From the NCBI RefSeq assembly GCF_000142905.1, contig NW_013657664.1, positions 361,172 through 425,171 on the forward strand: DNA of 64,000 nt, in the 5' to 3' direction. The DNA comes from Thecamonas trahens ATCC 50062. Taxonomy: Eukaryota; Apusozoa; Apusomonadida; Apusomonadidae. Within the stretch, counting starts at the first letter, position 1. Every line of letters starts with the position of its first letter. Below the pieces are notes generated by a model that saw nothing but the letters and a program-made list of their open reading frames with translations, was not told where the DNA came from and did no database searches. The translations under genes were made by a program, and so were the position numbers. Below are positions 19,899-30,003 of the stretch, piece after piece.

Positions 19899-21274
19899 AT
19901 GCGGAGCCTGGCGGCATGGGAGCACAAGTGGCGGGCCGAGAAAGAGGAGCGCTTGCTGGGGCGGACACCCGCATACGCGGCTCCACCGGGTGTGCGGGCA
20001 TGGTGGGATGCTGCGGTGGGACAGAGCTCGCTGGACTCGCCGCATGATCGCGGGCCTGGCAGCAGCCGCTGCCAACACGCTCTGGTCCCTTCCAGCCTCA
20101 GCACCACAGCTTCGGCTCCGCCATCGGCATCGGTCGACCTGGCGCCTGTCGGCGGCTCACTGGTGGCCTCTGTCGAGCTGGGTGGACGCGATGATGGACG
20201 CGATGGCGGACGCGGCGACAGTGTCGCTGGCGGCGGCGATGCCGGTGGCGGTGGCGACGGCGATGGCGATGTCAGTGGCGATGTCAGTGGCGATGACGGT
20301 GGCTCGCTTTTATCGCCGCCGCTGGTGGCCAATGGCCACGACGGGGCACGGGATGCAGAGTCCCGGGGCAGGAGCGGAAGCGGGGCGGGAGTGGGAGCGG
20401 AAGCACGCCGCACACGCTGACGGCGTCGCTGCTAGCGTGCGTCGCTGCCGGACCGCTGTTGCCTCTGTCGGCAGTCGTCTCGCTCGACGACGCAGCGCTT
20501 CCGCCGACGGCGGCTATGGTCGTCAACCAGCCGCAAGTCGACATTCTGCATGGTGTGCTGACGGCGGATGCTGTGAATGCAGCAGCTGCTCCGCTCTCGC
20601 CGTATGCGCGGACAAGCCATGCGCTGCTCCTGGCGCGGCTAGCAACGTCGCGCGAGGCAGCGCAAGCAGAAATGGTGGCTGCAGTCGACGCGCTTGGCCC
20701 GCTTCGACTGCATCCGTGCGCTGCAGCCGCCGAGATCACCGCGCCGATGGCGGCGGCGTTGGCGGCGTCGCTGACCGAGTCGGGCGAGTTTACGCGGGTA
20801 GCTGTTACCGGCGCGCTGGCCCGCGGAGCGGTGGCGGCGGGTTTGTACGATTTCGTAGTGTGTGCGCGTGAGAGTGCTGAATGGCTTGACGAGCCTGTTG
20901 CTACTGCAGAAGTGCTGGGCGAGCTCCTTGCAAGCCACTTTGGCCGGCGAGTGTGTGTCGAGCTCGAGGATGTGCTCCATCCACGGCGGGTGGTGTTTGC
21001 GGCTGACGGCGTCCGCATCGACATCAAGGTCGGATTCGGTGCCGGCTTTGACCCACTCGTCCTAGCCTACACCGGCATCCACAGCTGTGGCTCGCTCCGC
21101 ATCGACGACCACTCGCCAGAGCACGCGTGGCTGAGCGAGGTGGCGACGGGAAGCAGCGGGTCGCGGCCGCGACACATGCTTGGGCTGGACTCGGCGGCCG
21201 CCCGGCTTGCTGCCGCCTATCTGCCCGTGTTCCAGACACCGCGCGTCAAAATGAGAGCGCGACCAGCTCCTTGA
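19899..21274 (+). CDS. Possible polymerase X/nucleotidyltransferase-like protein, frame broken once
   Basis: The first frame (19899 to about 20395) starts MRSLAAWEHKWRAEKEERLL and runs into a Gly/Asp-rich linker. A second frame continues from about 20396 to 21274 with LLPLSAVVSLDDAALPP. No intron fits; one extra base in the GGGAGTGGGAGCGGAAG stretch joins them. In the second part, VTGALARGAVAAGLYDFVV and GVRIDIKVGFGAGFDP, followed by LAYTGIHSCGSLRI, resemble the palm of family X DNA polymerases, where a GSxRRG motif, acidic residues and an LYFTGS motif occur. Only some of the acidic residues are kept, so the match is weak and activity is doubtful. The 3' end overlaps the convergent neighbour by 29 bp. 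Confidence 0.55.
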
Positions 21275-22243
21275 CGGTCTCCAGCTCCATGCCAACGGCG
21301 CCGACGAGGACGACGCCGTTCATGGTCTCGCCGTCGCGCTCGATCATGAGATCGAGGAGCGCGCCTGGGCGGGCAAGATCGGACATCGCCCGGCCAAAGG
21401 CGGCGCGGGTGTTGGTCTCGACCTCGTTGACAGAGAGAATGATGTCGCCGCTGCGGATGCCAGCCTTGTGTGCAGGGTGGCCCGGGTGCGCAGCGGCAAC
21501 AACGACACCTGGCCGCGAAGGTCCGCGTGCCGGACCCTTGTCCGCGAGCCGGATACCAACAAGCGGCTTGGCTGTTGCGAGCGCCTGCTGCGCCGCGTAG
21601 TGCTTGTCCTCGTGTGCCACAATGAGCGACGACGGAATCCACTTGCCGCACAGCGTACACTCTTGGAGCGCAGGGCAGAACGGGACGTGGTCCGACATGG
21701 CCAGCGAGCCCAGCTCGCCGCCGCACTCTTGGCATCGCCCAGGGCCCGCGCCAGCAAACGGTGGCGCAGCAGATGATGAAACTCGCTGCGGCGAACCTAT
21801 CGCAGCCGTGGGCACAGGTGCGGGTGTAGGCGTAGGTGCAGGCGCAGGGGCGATTCCAGGTGACGCGCGCGCCACCGCCCGCACCAGCAGCGGTGAGGCC
21901 GGGAGCTCGACGCCGTTGGCCACAATGTGCAGGTCGACGTCGCCGGGCACAAAGACCGTGAGCCGGACCTGGACGGTGGCCTCGCCAAGCTCGGTGGCCA
22001 CAACCGACGACGGAAGCGCGCTGCGTCCATCGTTTGCACCGGGAGCGCTGACGTACGCCTGCACGTTGGCGCCGGCGACAAAGAGCGCAGACGTAAAGTT
22101 GAGCTCGGCTGTCTCGCCCGCCTGCAGTTCAAAGTGCGGCGCTGGAGGAGGCGGCGCCGGAGATGCGGCCGAGCCTGGGAACTCCATCTCGGGTGTGGGC
22201 TGCGACGGCGGCGCGATCGGTGACGGCATGTGGTCCGGGGTTT

Positions 22244-22283
<40 letters not shown>

Positions 22284-24278
22284 TGGGGTGGCAGCACGCG
22301 GCTGCGGTGTGACGGGCACAAGACGGGCGCGGGGGCCGGACGCGCGTGGCGGGGACATCTCCAGCGCGACAACGTCAGCCACCGATGGCGCGTCGTCCTC
22401 GACAACGACCACGGTAGCGACAGTGGCGGACATGGTCGGTGACTGCGGGACTGGGATCGGCTCGACGCGCTGAGCCGGCGACGGCGCTGGGGTTGTTCCG
22501 GCGCCAACCTTGGCGGCGGCCACGTTCGCCTTGTGCATCTGGGTCGAGAGGTCAGCAGAGCGCTCTTGCAGGACAGCAATGCGAGCGTGCGCTGCCTCGA
22601 GCTGCGAGGCCAGGGCCTTGGCTTCAGCGCGGTCGGCAGCAGCAGCGGCAACCATCGACTCGTGTTCGACCACGAGCGCCTCGTACTGGGCAGTGACCCG
22701 GGCGCGGGCCTCATCGGCGCTGTGCATCTTGCCTTCGGAAACCTGCTTGTTGTACAGCGCAGCGTCGCGCTCCTGCTCGGCAGCAGCCTTGCCCGTCCGT
22801 GCCTCGGCCATTGCTTGGTGACTCTCGCCGACCTGATCCGTGAGTTTGGCGTTGGCAGAAAGAGCCTCTGTCAGCTGAGCCTCGAGGCTAGCGACCTGAG
22901 CCTGGCGCTCCTCGCGCTCGACCCGCTGCCGCTCAAGTTCCTCCTCCTTGGCGACGTTGGACGCCGAGACCCGCTCAAACACCGCCCGCAGTTCGGTGTA
23001 GGTCTCGGTGAGCTCGCCATGCCGGGCAGCGGTCGTGCTTGCGCGGAGCGCCGTCTCGTTGAGCAGGATCTTGGTCTCCGAGAGCTCCGAGACCAGTGAC
23101 TTGACCTTGTCGGCAAGTGCAGCGTTGGCATCCTTAAACTTGACGAGGAGCTCCTGTGCCTCGCTGTTCTCTGCGGTCACGTCTTCCAGCTGACTCGAGA
23201 CTGTGGCGAGATCGCGCGTGGCCGCCTCAAGCTGGTCGTCGCGGGCCACGCCCTCGCGCAGCGTCTCGCGGAGTTGGGCGTCTCGCCGCTCGAGCTGCAG
23301 CTCTGCAGCCGCCTGCTTGGCGGTCGCCTCTTCGGCCGCGCGCTCGAGCATCGCAGCCCGGCTCCGCAGCGCTTCGTAGTCGTCCACGAGCCGCGTATGA
23401 TCGTCGTAGCTTACGGCGCCATCGCCGCCAATCGACTGCCGGCCAAAGTCGGCGGCAGACGCGCCAAGTGTGGCGGCCACGGTGTGCTCGAATGAGAGCG
23501 AGGGGAGGAGCGAGTCAAGGTCGGTCGGACCAGGCGCAGCAGCAATAAACGTCGATGCTGCCTGAGGGCCATCGCCGCCGCCGGTCTGGCTGCTACGCAG
23601 GCCGTTGATGAGGGCTACGTCAACCTCGTGGAGCGCCCGGAAGTGTTCGGCCGAGGCCGCCGCCTCGGCGGCACGGGCCTCGGCGGCCTCGGCCCTCGTT
23701 TGCAACTTGGCAATTTCGTCGGTGTACGAGGCAATGAGCAGAGCAACGTGTTTGGACGAGGCAGCAGGCGAGTCGATGCCGGCCTCCTTGAGGTCGGAGA
23801 GAATGAGCGTGTCCTTCTTGGACTCGGCCGCCGACTCTGCGGCAGTGATCTTCTCCTGCAGCGCGGCGCTCATGCGGTCCAGCAGTTCGGTCTGTGCCAG
23901 AATGGTGGCTTCCTTGTCGGCAAGCTGATTCTGCAGGACAGCGACAGCACGCGAGCCGCCACTACCTGCAGCGTCCTGCTGGTTGTCCCTGGCCAGCAGG
24001 CGATCCTTGAGAAAGACGGTTTCTGCCGAGAGCTCAGCCACCTGGACAGCCAGCCGCTCGTTCTCAAAGGCCAGCTCATCGACTGAGCATCCCGGCTTGC
24101 CGCTCTTCTCCGCAGCCACTGCCTGCTCCTTCTCCCGTGTCGCCAGTGCTCCTTCGGCCGCTGCGCGAGCCGCCTTCTCCGCCGCCAGCGACTCTGTCAG
24201 AATGGCGTTGTTCAGCTTGAGCGAAGCCACCTCGGCCGCCAGCGACCGGATGCGGCCCGAGTCGTCCGCAGAGGACAT
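21246..24278 (-). CDS. Coiled-coil scaffold with filamin-like, zinc-finger and PDZ domains
   Basis: 1010 residues, starting MSSADDSGRIRSLAAEVASL. A long coiled coil fills about residues 5-600. A proline-rich linker with a Pro-Ser repeat (from GGGCTC units, about 22250-22285) follows. A filamin/ABP-type immunoglobulin-like segment covers about 720-800 (ETAELNFTSALFVAGANVQA, ending SPLLVRA). A CxxC...H...C / CxxC...H...H zinc finger (CQECGGELG, CTLCGKWIP) lies at about 846-892. A C-terminal PDZ domain follows, with AGIRSGDIILSVNEVE. Such an order suggests a scaffold joining the cytoskeleton to signalling partners; this is inference. The sense-strand leader contains a C-homopolymer next to an assembly gap. 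Confidence 0.83.
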
Positions 24279-25122
24279 AGCAAGGGTGATGGTGGTGGGG
24301 TGGGGGGGGGGGGGGGGCTGGANNNNNNNNNNNNNNNNNNNNNNNNNNNNNNNNNNNNNNNNNNNNNNNNNNNNNNNNNNNNNNNNNNNNNNNNNNNNNN
24401 NNNNNNNNNNNNNNNNNNNNNNNNNNNNNNNNNNNNNNNNNNNNNNNNNNNNNNNNNNNNNNNNNNNNNNNNNNNNNNNNNNNNNNNNNNNNNNNNNNNN
24501 NNNNNNNNNNNNNNNNNNNNNNNNNNNNNNNNNNNNNNNNNNNNNNNNNNNNNNNNNNNNNNNNNNAGCGTCGCTCACACTTGATAGCGAAGGGTGGAGT
24601 GGGTGGTGGTGGTGGGGGGGGGGGGGGGGGCTGGACTGGGGTGGAGTGTGGTGCACAGCGGGTAGGTGCGGTAGTGACTGGCTGGCTGACTGGCTGGCTC
24701 TTCGGCCGTTTTGGTTGTCGGTCAGTTGGCCATGGGCCGCAGCCGCCAGCCGCAGTCACCGGTTGCTCCCACGGCGCCTGCCAAGACGAGGGGGAGGGGG
24801 GGGGGGGGGGGGGGGGGGGCAGCTGCTGCCTCGATCGATGGCGATGGCGAAGGCGGTGGCGATGGCGGTGGCGGTGACGGTGGCGACCAGTGATCAGTGC
24901 AGATACGGGGCTAAGAGGGGAAATTGTGAGGCGGATGGGGTTGGGGTTGGATACGACGATGTGAAGGGGGGGATGGGGGTCGGTGCTGGGGGGAGGGGGC
25001 CTTCGGCAGGCGAGTGCGACACCGAGACCCAGGTCGAGACCACCGAGGACGAGACTGAGCCAACACCTCACCGCTGCTCATTCCAGGAGAGTGACCCAGG
25101 AGAGTGACCCAGGAGTAGAGGC
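24279..25122. other. Divergent intergenic region with gap and G-tracts
   Basis: No gene is visible. It holds poly-G runs at about 24302-24317, 24617-24630 and 24798-24819, the N gap, and a GGTGGCGATGGC-type repeat at about 24839-24893. Just before the kinase gene is a short direct repeat, GAGAGTGACCCAG (about 25087-25112). It must contain the promoters of the PDZ scaffold gene and the kinase gene. Confidence 0.6.
24323..24566. other. Assembly gap (244 N)
   Basis: A run of N flanked on one side by a 16-base G homopolymer. The true length may differ. No coding sequence appears to enter it. Confidence 0.99.
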
Positions 25123-27122
25123 ATGGATCTGCTGCGTGGGGCGGTGCCGGTGGACGCAGAGACGGCAGAGACGGTACAGGCGGGCCAAGGCTCGGCGGGC
25201 GAGTCGGGCGAGTTGGACGGGTCGAACGGGTCGGGCTTGTCGAGTACCACGGTCACGGTGCCGGCAATGGTCCGCGAGTGTGCGGTGGCAGGTGGGGGGA
25301 CCGTGGATGAGGACGAGTACCAGCGGAGGTGGGAGCTGAGGCGGCAGCGCAGGGAGGAGGCGGCGCAAGCGGCGCTGGCCGCAGAGCTCGAGCGGAGCAG
25401 GCGGAGAGAGTACGAGCGCATCCGCCAGATGCGCGAGATGCGCCGTAACCTGGCGCTGCTCGACGACGGCGATGACCAAGACGACGATGACGAGTCTGAC
25501 GATATGTACTCGAGCAGCGGCTCGGAAGTAGAGGTTGGGGTAATGGGGGGCATTGGCGTCGCTGATGGCGCCGCGGCCTCGCCGGCACAGGCTGCGGCAC
25601 CAACCACACCGCAAGCAACACGCCCGCTCGTCGCGCTCTCCGCCTCGGAGGTCGGCGACTGGCTGCTCGGCCTTGGACTGGACGACCTTGTTCCGGTCTT
25701 TGCCGAGCATGCCATCGACGGAGCGGCTCTCCTCGCGCTGAGCGACGCCGATCTCCGCGACGACCTCGGGCTCAAGCTGGGTCCGCGGCGCAAGATCACT
25801 GCGGCCCGCTCCGGACAAATGGTTGGTGCAGGCAGCCCAGCCGGAGGCAGTCCAGTCGGATCACTGCTCTCGAGGTCGTGGTCGGCGAGCCCGCTCGCGT
25901 CGCCGGGTACCTCGCTCCGTGTCAAGCTGGTGTATGTGGGCGACGACGGCGGCTCGGTTCGAGTGCATGCCATGTCGTTGCCGCATGATGTGCACTTTGA
26001 TGAGGTGCTGCAAACAGCAAGTGCCGGCGCTGGCCTGGATGCACACGTCGCACTCTCCTACGTCGATGAGGACGGCGACGTTGTCGGGCTTGCATCGGAC
26101 CTTGACTGGGCGGCTGCGCTCGACTGGTTCATGGCGCAAGCAGAGGTGCGGACGCTTCGCATCCAAGTTCACGTCGTCAGTACCTCGCCGTCCCCCCATT
26201 GTCGTCGCCGTCGCCGTCGTCGCCGGCCTCGCTGGGTCGTGACATAGAGTACTCGCTGGGTGCCAAGATCGGCGAAGGCGCGTTCGGCAAGGTCTACCTA
26301 GCGCAGGATGCGCGGACTGGGGCGCTGCTTGCCATCAAGCAAGTCGAGCTGAAGGACGCAAGCACGCTGGCGCGATCTGTGGCGGCACAGCTCGATAAGC
26401 AGCTCGAGGCGCTGGAAAAGGAGGTCGAGATCCTAGGCCTCGTCGGCGATCACCCAAACATTGTGCGGTACCTCGGGACGCGACGCGAGGGCGCCACCAT
26501 CAATGTCATGATGGAGTATGTATCGGGCGGCTCACTGCATGCGCTTATGCAGAAGATGGGTGCTTTTCCCGAGCGGGTCGTCGCCGGATACATTGCGCAG
26601 GCGCTGCGCGGGCTCGAGTACCTGCACGCTCGCGGCATCATCCACCGTGACCTCAAGGCGTCGAACCTGCTGATCTCTGCAGAGACCAACGTGGTCAAGA
26701 TTTCTGACTTTGGCACCTCGCGAGTCCTCGCCGGCCTCTCGCAGCAGGGCTCTGTCGTCGGCGCACGGACCTTTGTCGGCACACCGTGGTTCATGCCGCC
26801 CGAGGTCGTCCGGCAGTCGCCGTACGACACCTCGGCCGACGTGTGGTCGCTAGCGGCGACCGCCGTTGAGCTTCTCACCGGCAACCCACCGTTCCACAAT
26901 CTAGAGCCAGTCCAGGCCATCTTTGCCATCGGTCGATCGACTGGTCGGCCGGTGTTCACCCCGCTCTCGCCGCTCTCGCCGGCCTGTGACGCCTTTCTCG
27001 ACGCCTGCTTCATCGTCGACGTCGAGACCCGCGCCACCGTACCAGACCTTCTCGCCCACGACTGGCTTGTCGCGGTCTCGCCGCTCCCCTCGCCGTCCCT
27101 CTCTCCGCCAACCTCCAGCTAG
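25123..27122 (+). CDS. SAM-PB1-MEKK-type protein kinase, frame broken once
   Basis: Frame 1 (from 25123) encodes an acidic/coiled N-terminus, then a SAM domain at about residues 170-226 (LSASEVGDWLLGLGLDDLVP), then a PB1-like domain at about 264-350 (VKLVYVGDDGGSVRVHAM, with acidic YVDEDGDVVGLASD). Frame 2 carries a complete kinase domain: glycine loop GEGAFGKVYLA, AIKQVEL, HRDLKASNLL, DFGTS and GTPWFMPPEV. It resembles STE11/MEKK kinases. The frames meet at a run of six C at 26192-26197, where seven would restore one protein of about 666 residues. It would be a MAPK-cascade kinase kinase recruited through PB1 and SAM contacts. Confidence 0.88.
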
Positions 27123-27307
27123 CTTCTTCGGCGCAAGCAAAACGATCGCACCATTGCATTGCCCGCCAGGTCGGGTGCACAGTTTGGCTTGACTCGGCTG
27201 ACGCGTCCGTCTGCGCCGTGCCGAGCCCGGTCCACGGCTAGAACCAAGACCTTGATGAGGTCGAGGACAAAGGCCCACACTCCTCCCCAACCTCCCATCC
27301 GTCTGCC

Positions 27308-27435
27308 ATGGCTTCCGACCCGTACTCTGACGCCGCCCTCGCCCAGCACCAGGGCTTTCAGTACGAGCGCTACGAGCCCGTCCAGCAGGGTCCGTCCTGC
27401 CCCACGGTACGTCCAGTCCTTCCCCTCCCTCCGGC

Positions 27436-27478
<43 letters not shown>

Positions 27479-27827
27479 CACGTACACTTACCCTCCCTCC
27501 CTCCATCCCTCCCTCTCCCCGCAGCAAGCTATGTACGGTGCCATGATGGGTGGTGCGGTCGGCGTCTCCTTTGGCGTCCTCTTTGGTGGCTACACTGCCT
27601 TTGCCAACCGCATGGGCATGGGCGACTTTGTCCGTTTTGTGGGCAAGGCTGCTGCTGGCTCTGGCTCCACCTTTGCCGTCTTTATGGCCGTTGGTGCCTT
27701 TGTCCGCTGTGAAGAGGAGCGCATCGCCAACGATGCTGCTTGGAGCCACCACGCTGCTCGCGTTGCCGACGCCATCGACGTCATCACCGCTCTCCGCACT
27801 CCCGACGCCGCACGCATCATGCTCTAG
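27308..27827 (+). CDS. ROMO1/Mgr2-like mitochondrial inner membrane protein
   Basis: Exon 1 is 27308-27406 and exon 2 is 27525-27827 (133 residues); the 118 bp intron is GTACGT...CCGCAG and contains a CA microsatellite. The core (MYGAMMGGAVGVSFGVLFGG and GSTFAVFMAVGAFVRC) matches the two glycine-rich transmembrane helices of ROMO1/Mgr2. That protein helps sort precursors laterally at the TIM23 translocase and influences mitochondrial dynamics. The final Cys of the second helix is kept. The N-terminal 33 residues, rich in Tyr, Gln and Pro, and the charged C-terminal tail are lineage-specific extensions. Human ROMO1 is only 79 residues. Confidence 0.9.
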
Positions 27828-28452
27828 GTCGGCGCACTTCCTGTGGCTGCCGCTGCCGGCATCCTCTTTGCCTGTACGCCAGCCAACTTGCCGGGCTTGT
27901 GGCTAGACGCTGTGTCTGGCCCCGCTTCGCTCTGCTTTCTGCCACGCCGTCCCGTCGCCGCACCCGAGCGCCCTGTTCATGTCCTCCCGTGCCGACCTTG
28001 TTTGCGCGCATCCTGTCGGACCGTGCCCCGCGTACGTCGTGGACTCGCCACCCGCCGCGCGGTTACCTGCTGCGCGATTGTCGACCGCGCCGATGCCTGC
28101 CGGACAATTACACACCCCCTTGAAGCTGCCAGCCATGGCTCCCCTTCCTCTCTACACACACATGCCCAGCACATGCACCCTCTGACAACCATCTCCCCCC
28201 TTCCTTTCCCTCCCTTTCCCATCCACGCTGCATCGCCTCCAAAACGAGCCCTCGATCAGGTAGGCGGTCGGTAGCCACAGAGCCAAAGACAGCAAAGTCG
28301 GAGCAGACAGTGGGCCGACGTCCAACAGCAGAAACCACAGCCAGCAGCCACAGCCACCGCAACAGCCACAGCCACAGCCACAGCCACAGCCACTCCACTC
28401 CACCTCCTCGCCCACACCCACACCCACACCCACACCCACACCCTCACCCACA
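27828..28452. other. Intergenic region with CAGCCA and CACACC repeats
   Basis: No gene is supported. The 3' half carries (CAGCCA)n at about 28333-28393 and (CCCACA)n at about 28411-28442, directly before the CstF-50 start codon. It holds the end of the ROMO1-like transcript and the CstF-50 promoter. Confidence 0.6.
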
Positions 28453-29969
28453 ATGCAGAATATGGAGGTGACCCCCCTGGGTGGCCCTCCCGGTCGCGGC
28501 AGCGAGAACGCCGGCGGTGGCTCGGGTGCCCTTGCCGAGCTCACCACTGCCCAGCTCTACGGGTACATCATCGAGCAGCTGGTGGCCGACGGGTACTCCC
28601 AGGTCGCCATGGCCGTCTCGGTCGCCTCGGGTGTGCCTGCACAGGCCTCGCTCCGTCGCCCTGGTGGTGACGGCGAGTCCGGCCGCTCGGCAGAGGCCGC
28701 CCTCGGCCCCACCTCGGGTCAGCAAGCCTCTGGCCCAGAGGCAGACGGCGAGTCCTCCTCGCTCTTCGAGCTGGTGGCCCTCGGCCTCAAGGCCAAGCAC
28801 ACGGGTGTGCTGGACAAGCTGACTGCTGCAGGATCGGTCAACCTCGCCCTGGACGAGTCCATGAGTACGTGTACCGCAGGAGAGGCCAGGAGGGCGGGCA
28901 CGGGCAGAGTGGCCTTGTGCAACATCCGGAAGAGGAGGGTGCCGGTCGAGCCGGGAGTGACTCACAATGGTGCGGGGGAGGGATAGAGCGGACCATGGCC
29001 GAGCCGGCGCCGGGCTACATCTCCAACTACGTGTCCAAGCACAACGACGCGGTGCTGGCCACGGCGTTTTCGCGCGACGGTCTGTATCTGGCCACGGGCT
29101 CGGCGGACATGTCGCTCAAGCTGATGGATGTGGCGCGGATGAAGCGGGTGCACACTACGGGACATCGCGAGTTTGGCCGCAACCCATCGAGTCATCCGGT
29201 GGTGCAGACGTTCTACGACCACGCGAGCGCGGTGCTCGACCTGGCCTTCCACCCGTTCCAGCCCATCCTGGTCTCGGGCTCGGGCGACTGCTCCATCAAG
29301 CTGTTCAAGACGACGACTGGTGTCAACCGGGCGTTCTCTGTCATGCAGGACGCGCACGCCGTCAACAGCCTCGCTTTTCACCCGTCGGGCGACTTTCTGC
29401 TCGCCGGCACGGCCGACGCCGCCCTTCGTGTCTACGACATGGAGACGCACAGCTGCTTCATCTCGGCTGACACCGACAACTTCCACACCTCGGGCATCAA
29501 CTCTGTTGCTTACGATAACTCGGCGAACCTGTACGTCACCGGCTCCTCCGATGGCTCGATCAAGGTCTGGGACGGCGCCAACGCCACGGTGGTTAACACC
29601 ATTGCCGGCGGCCACTCGGGCGCGCCGGTCACGTCGGTCCAGCTCTCGTCCAACGGCCGCTATCTCCTTAGCTCTGGCCTCGACTCGACGGTTCGCCTCT
29701 GGGAGGTCTCCACCGCCAAGTCGGTCCAGGTCTACAACCAACATGTCGCCACCATGCCGTCGCCGGCCACCTTTAACTTTCACGAGAAGCACATTCTTGT
29801 CTCTGACGAGGCCCGCGGCGGCATCGCCATCTACGATGTCCACACCGCGCAGATCGTGTCAACGCTGCCTGGTCACAAGCAGCCGGTCTCGTCGATCACA
29901 GCCTCGCCCACCGAGGATGCGTTTGCCTCGGGCTCACTTGACAACTTTGCCCGCTACTGGAGCGCCTAG
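28453..29969 (+). CDS. CSTF1: Cleavage stimulation factor subunit 1 (CstF-50)
   Basis: Exon 1 is 28453-28864 and exon 2 is 28987-29969; the 122 bp intron is GTACGT...ATAG in phase 1, giving 464 residues. Exon 1 encodes the CstF-50 N-terminal dimerisation helix region (AQLYGYIIEQLVADGYSQVA). Exon 2 begins KRTMAEPAPGY and carries about seven WD40 repeats, for example LATAFSRDGLYLATGSADMS and VNSLAFHPSGDFLLAGTADA, ending DNFARYWSA. CstF-50 is part of the complex that binds the GU-rich element and directs 3' end cleavage of pre-mRNA. Length and repeat count match animal and plant orthologues. It ends 34 bp from a convergent gene. Confidence 0.93.
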
Positions 29970-30003
29970 CGTACAATAACAAACAAGCACACCCGCTCAG
30001 CTC

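Noticed and set aside
26199-27122. Kinase domain as a separate gene with its own start
   Set aside because: The only start would be TTG, and the reading frame joins the SAM/PB1 half at a C homopolymer with one added base.
28411-28442. CCCACA repeat as interstitial telomere
   Set aside because: It is short and irregular, merges with CAGCCA repeats and sits in a normal gene leader, so it is better read as a microsatellite.
28962-29843. Minus-strand open frame (293 codons)
   Set aside because: It is the exact antisense of the CstF-50 WD40 repeats.
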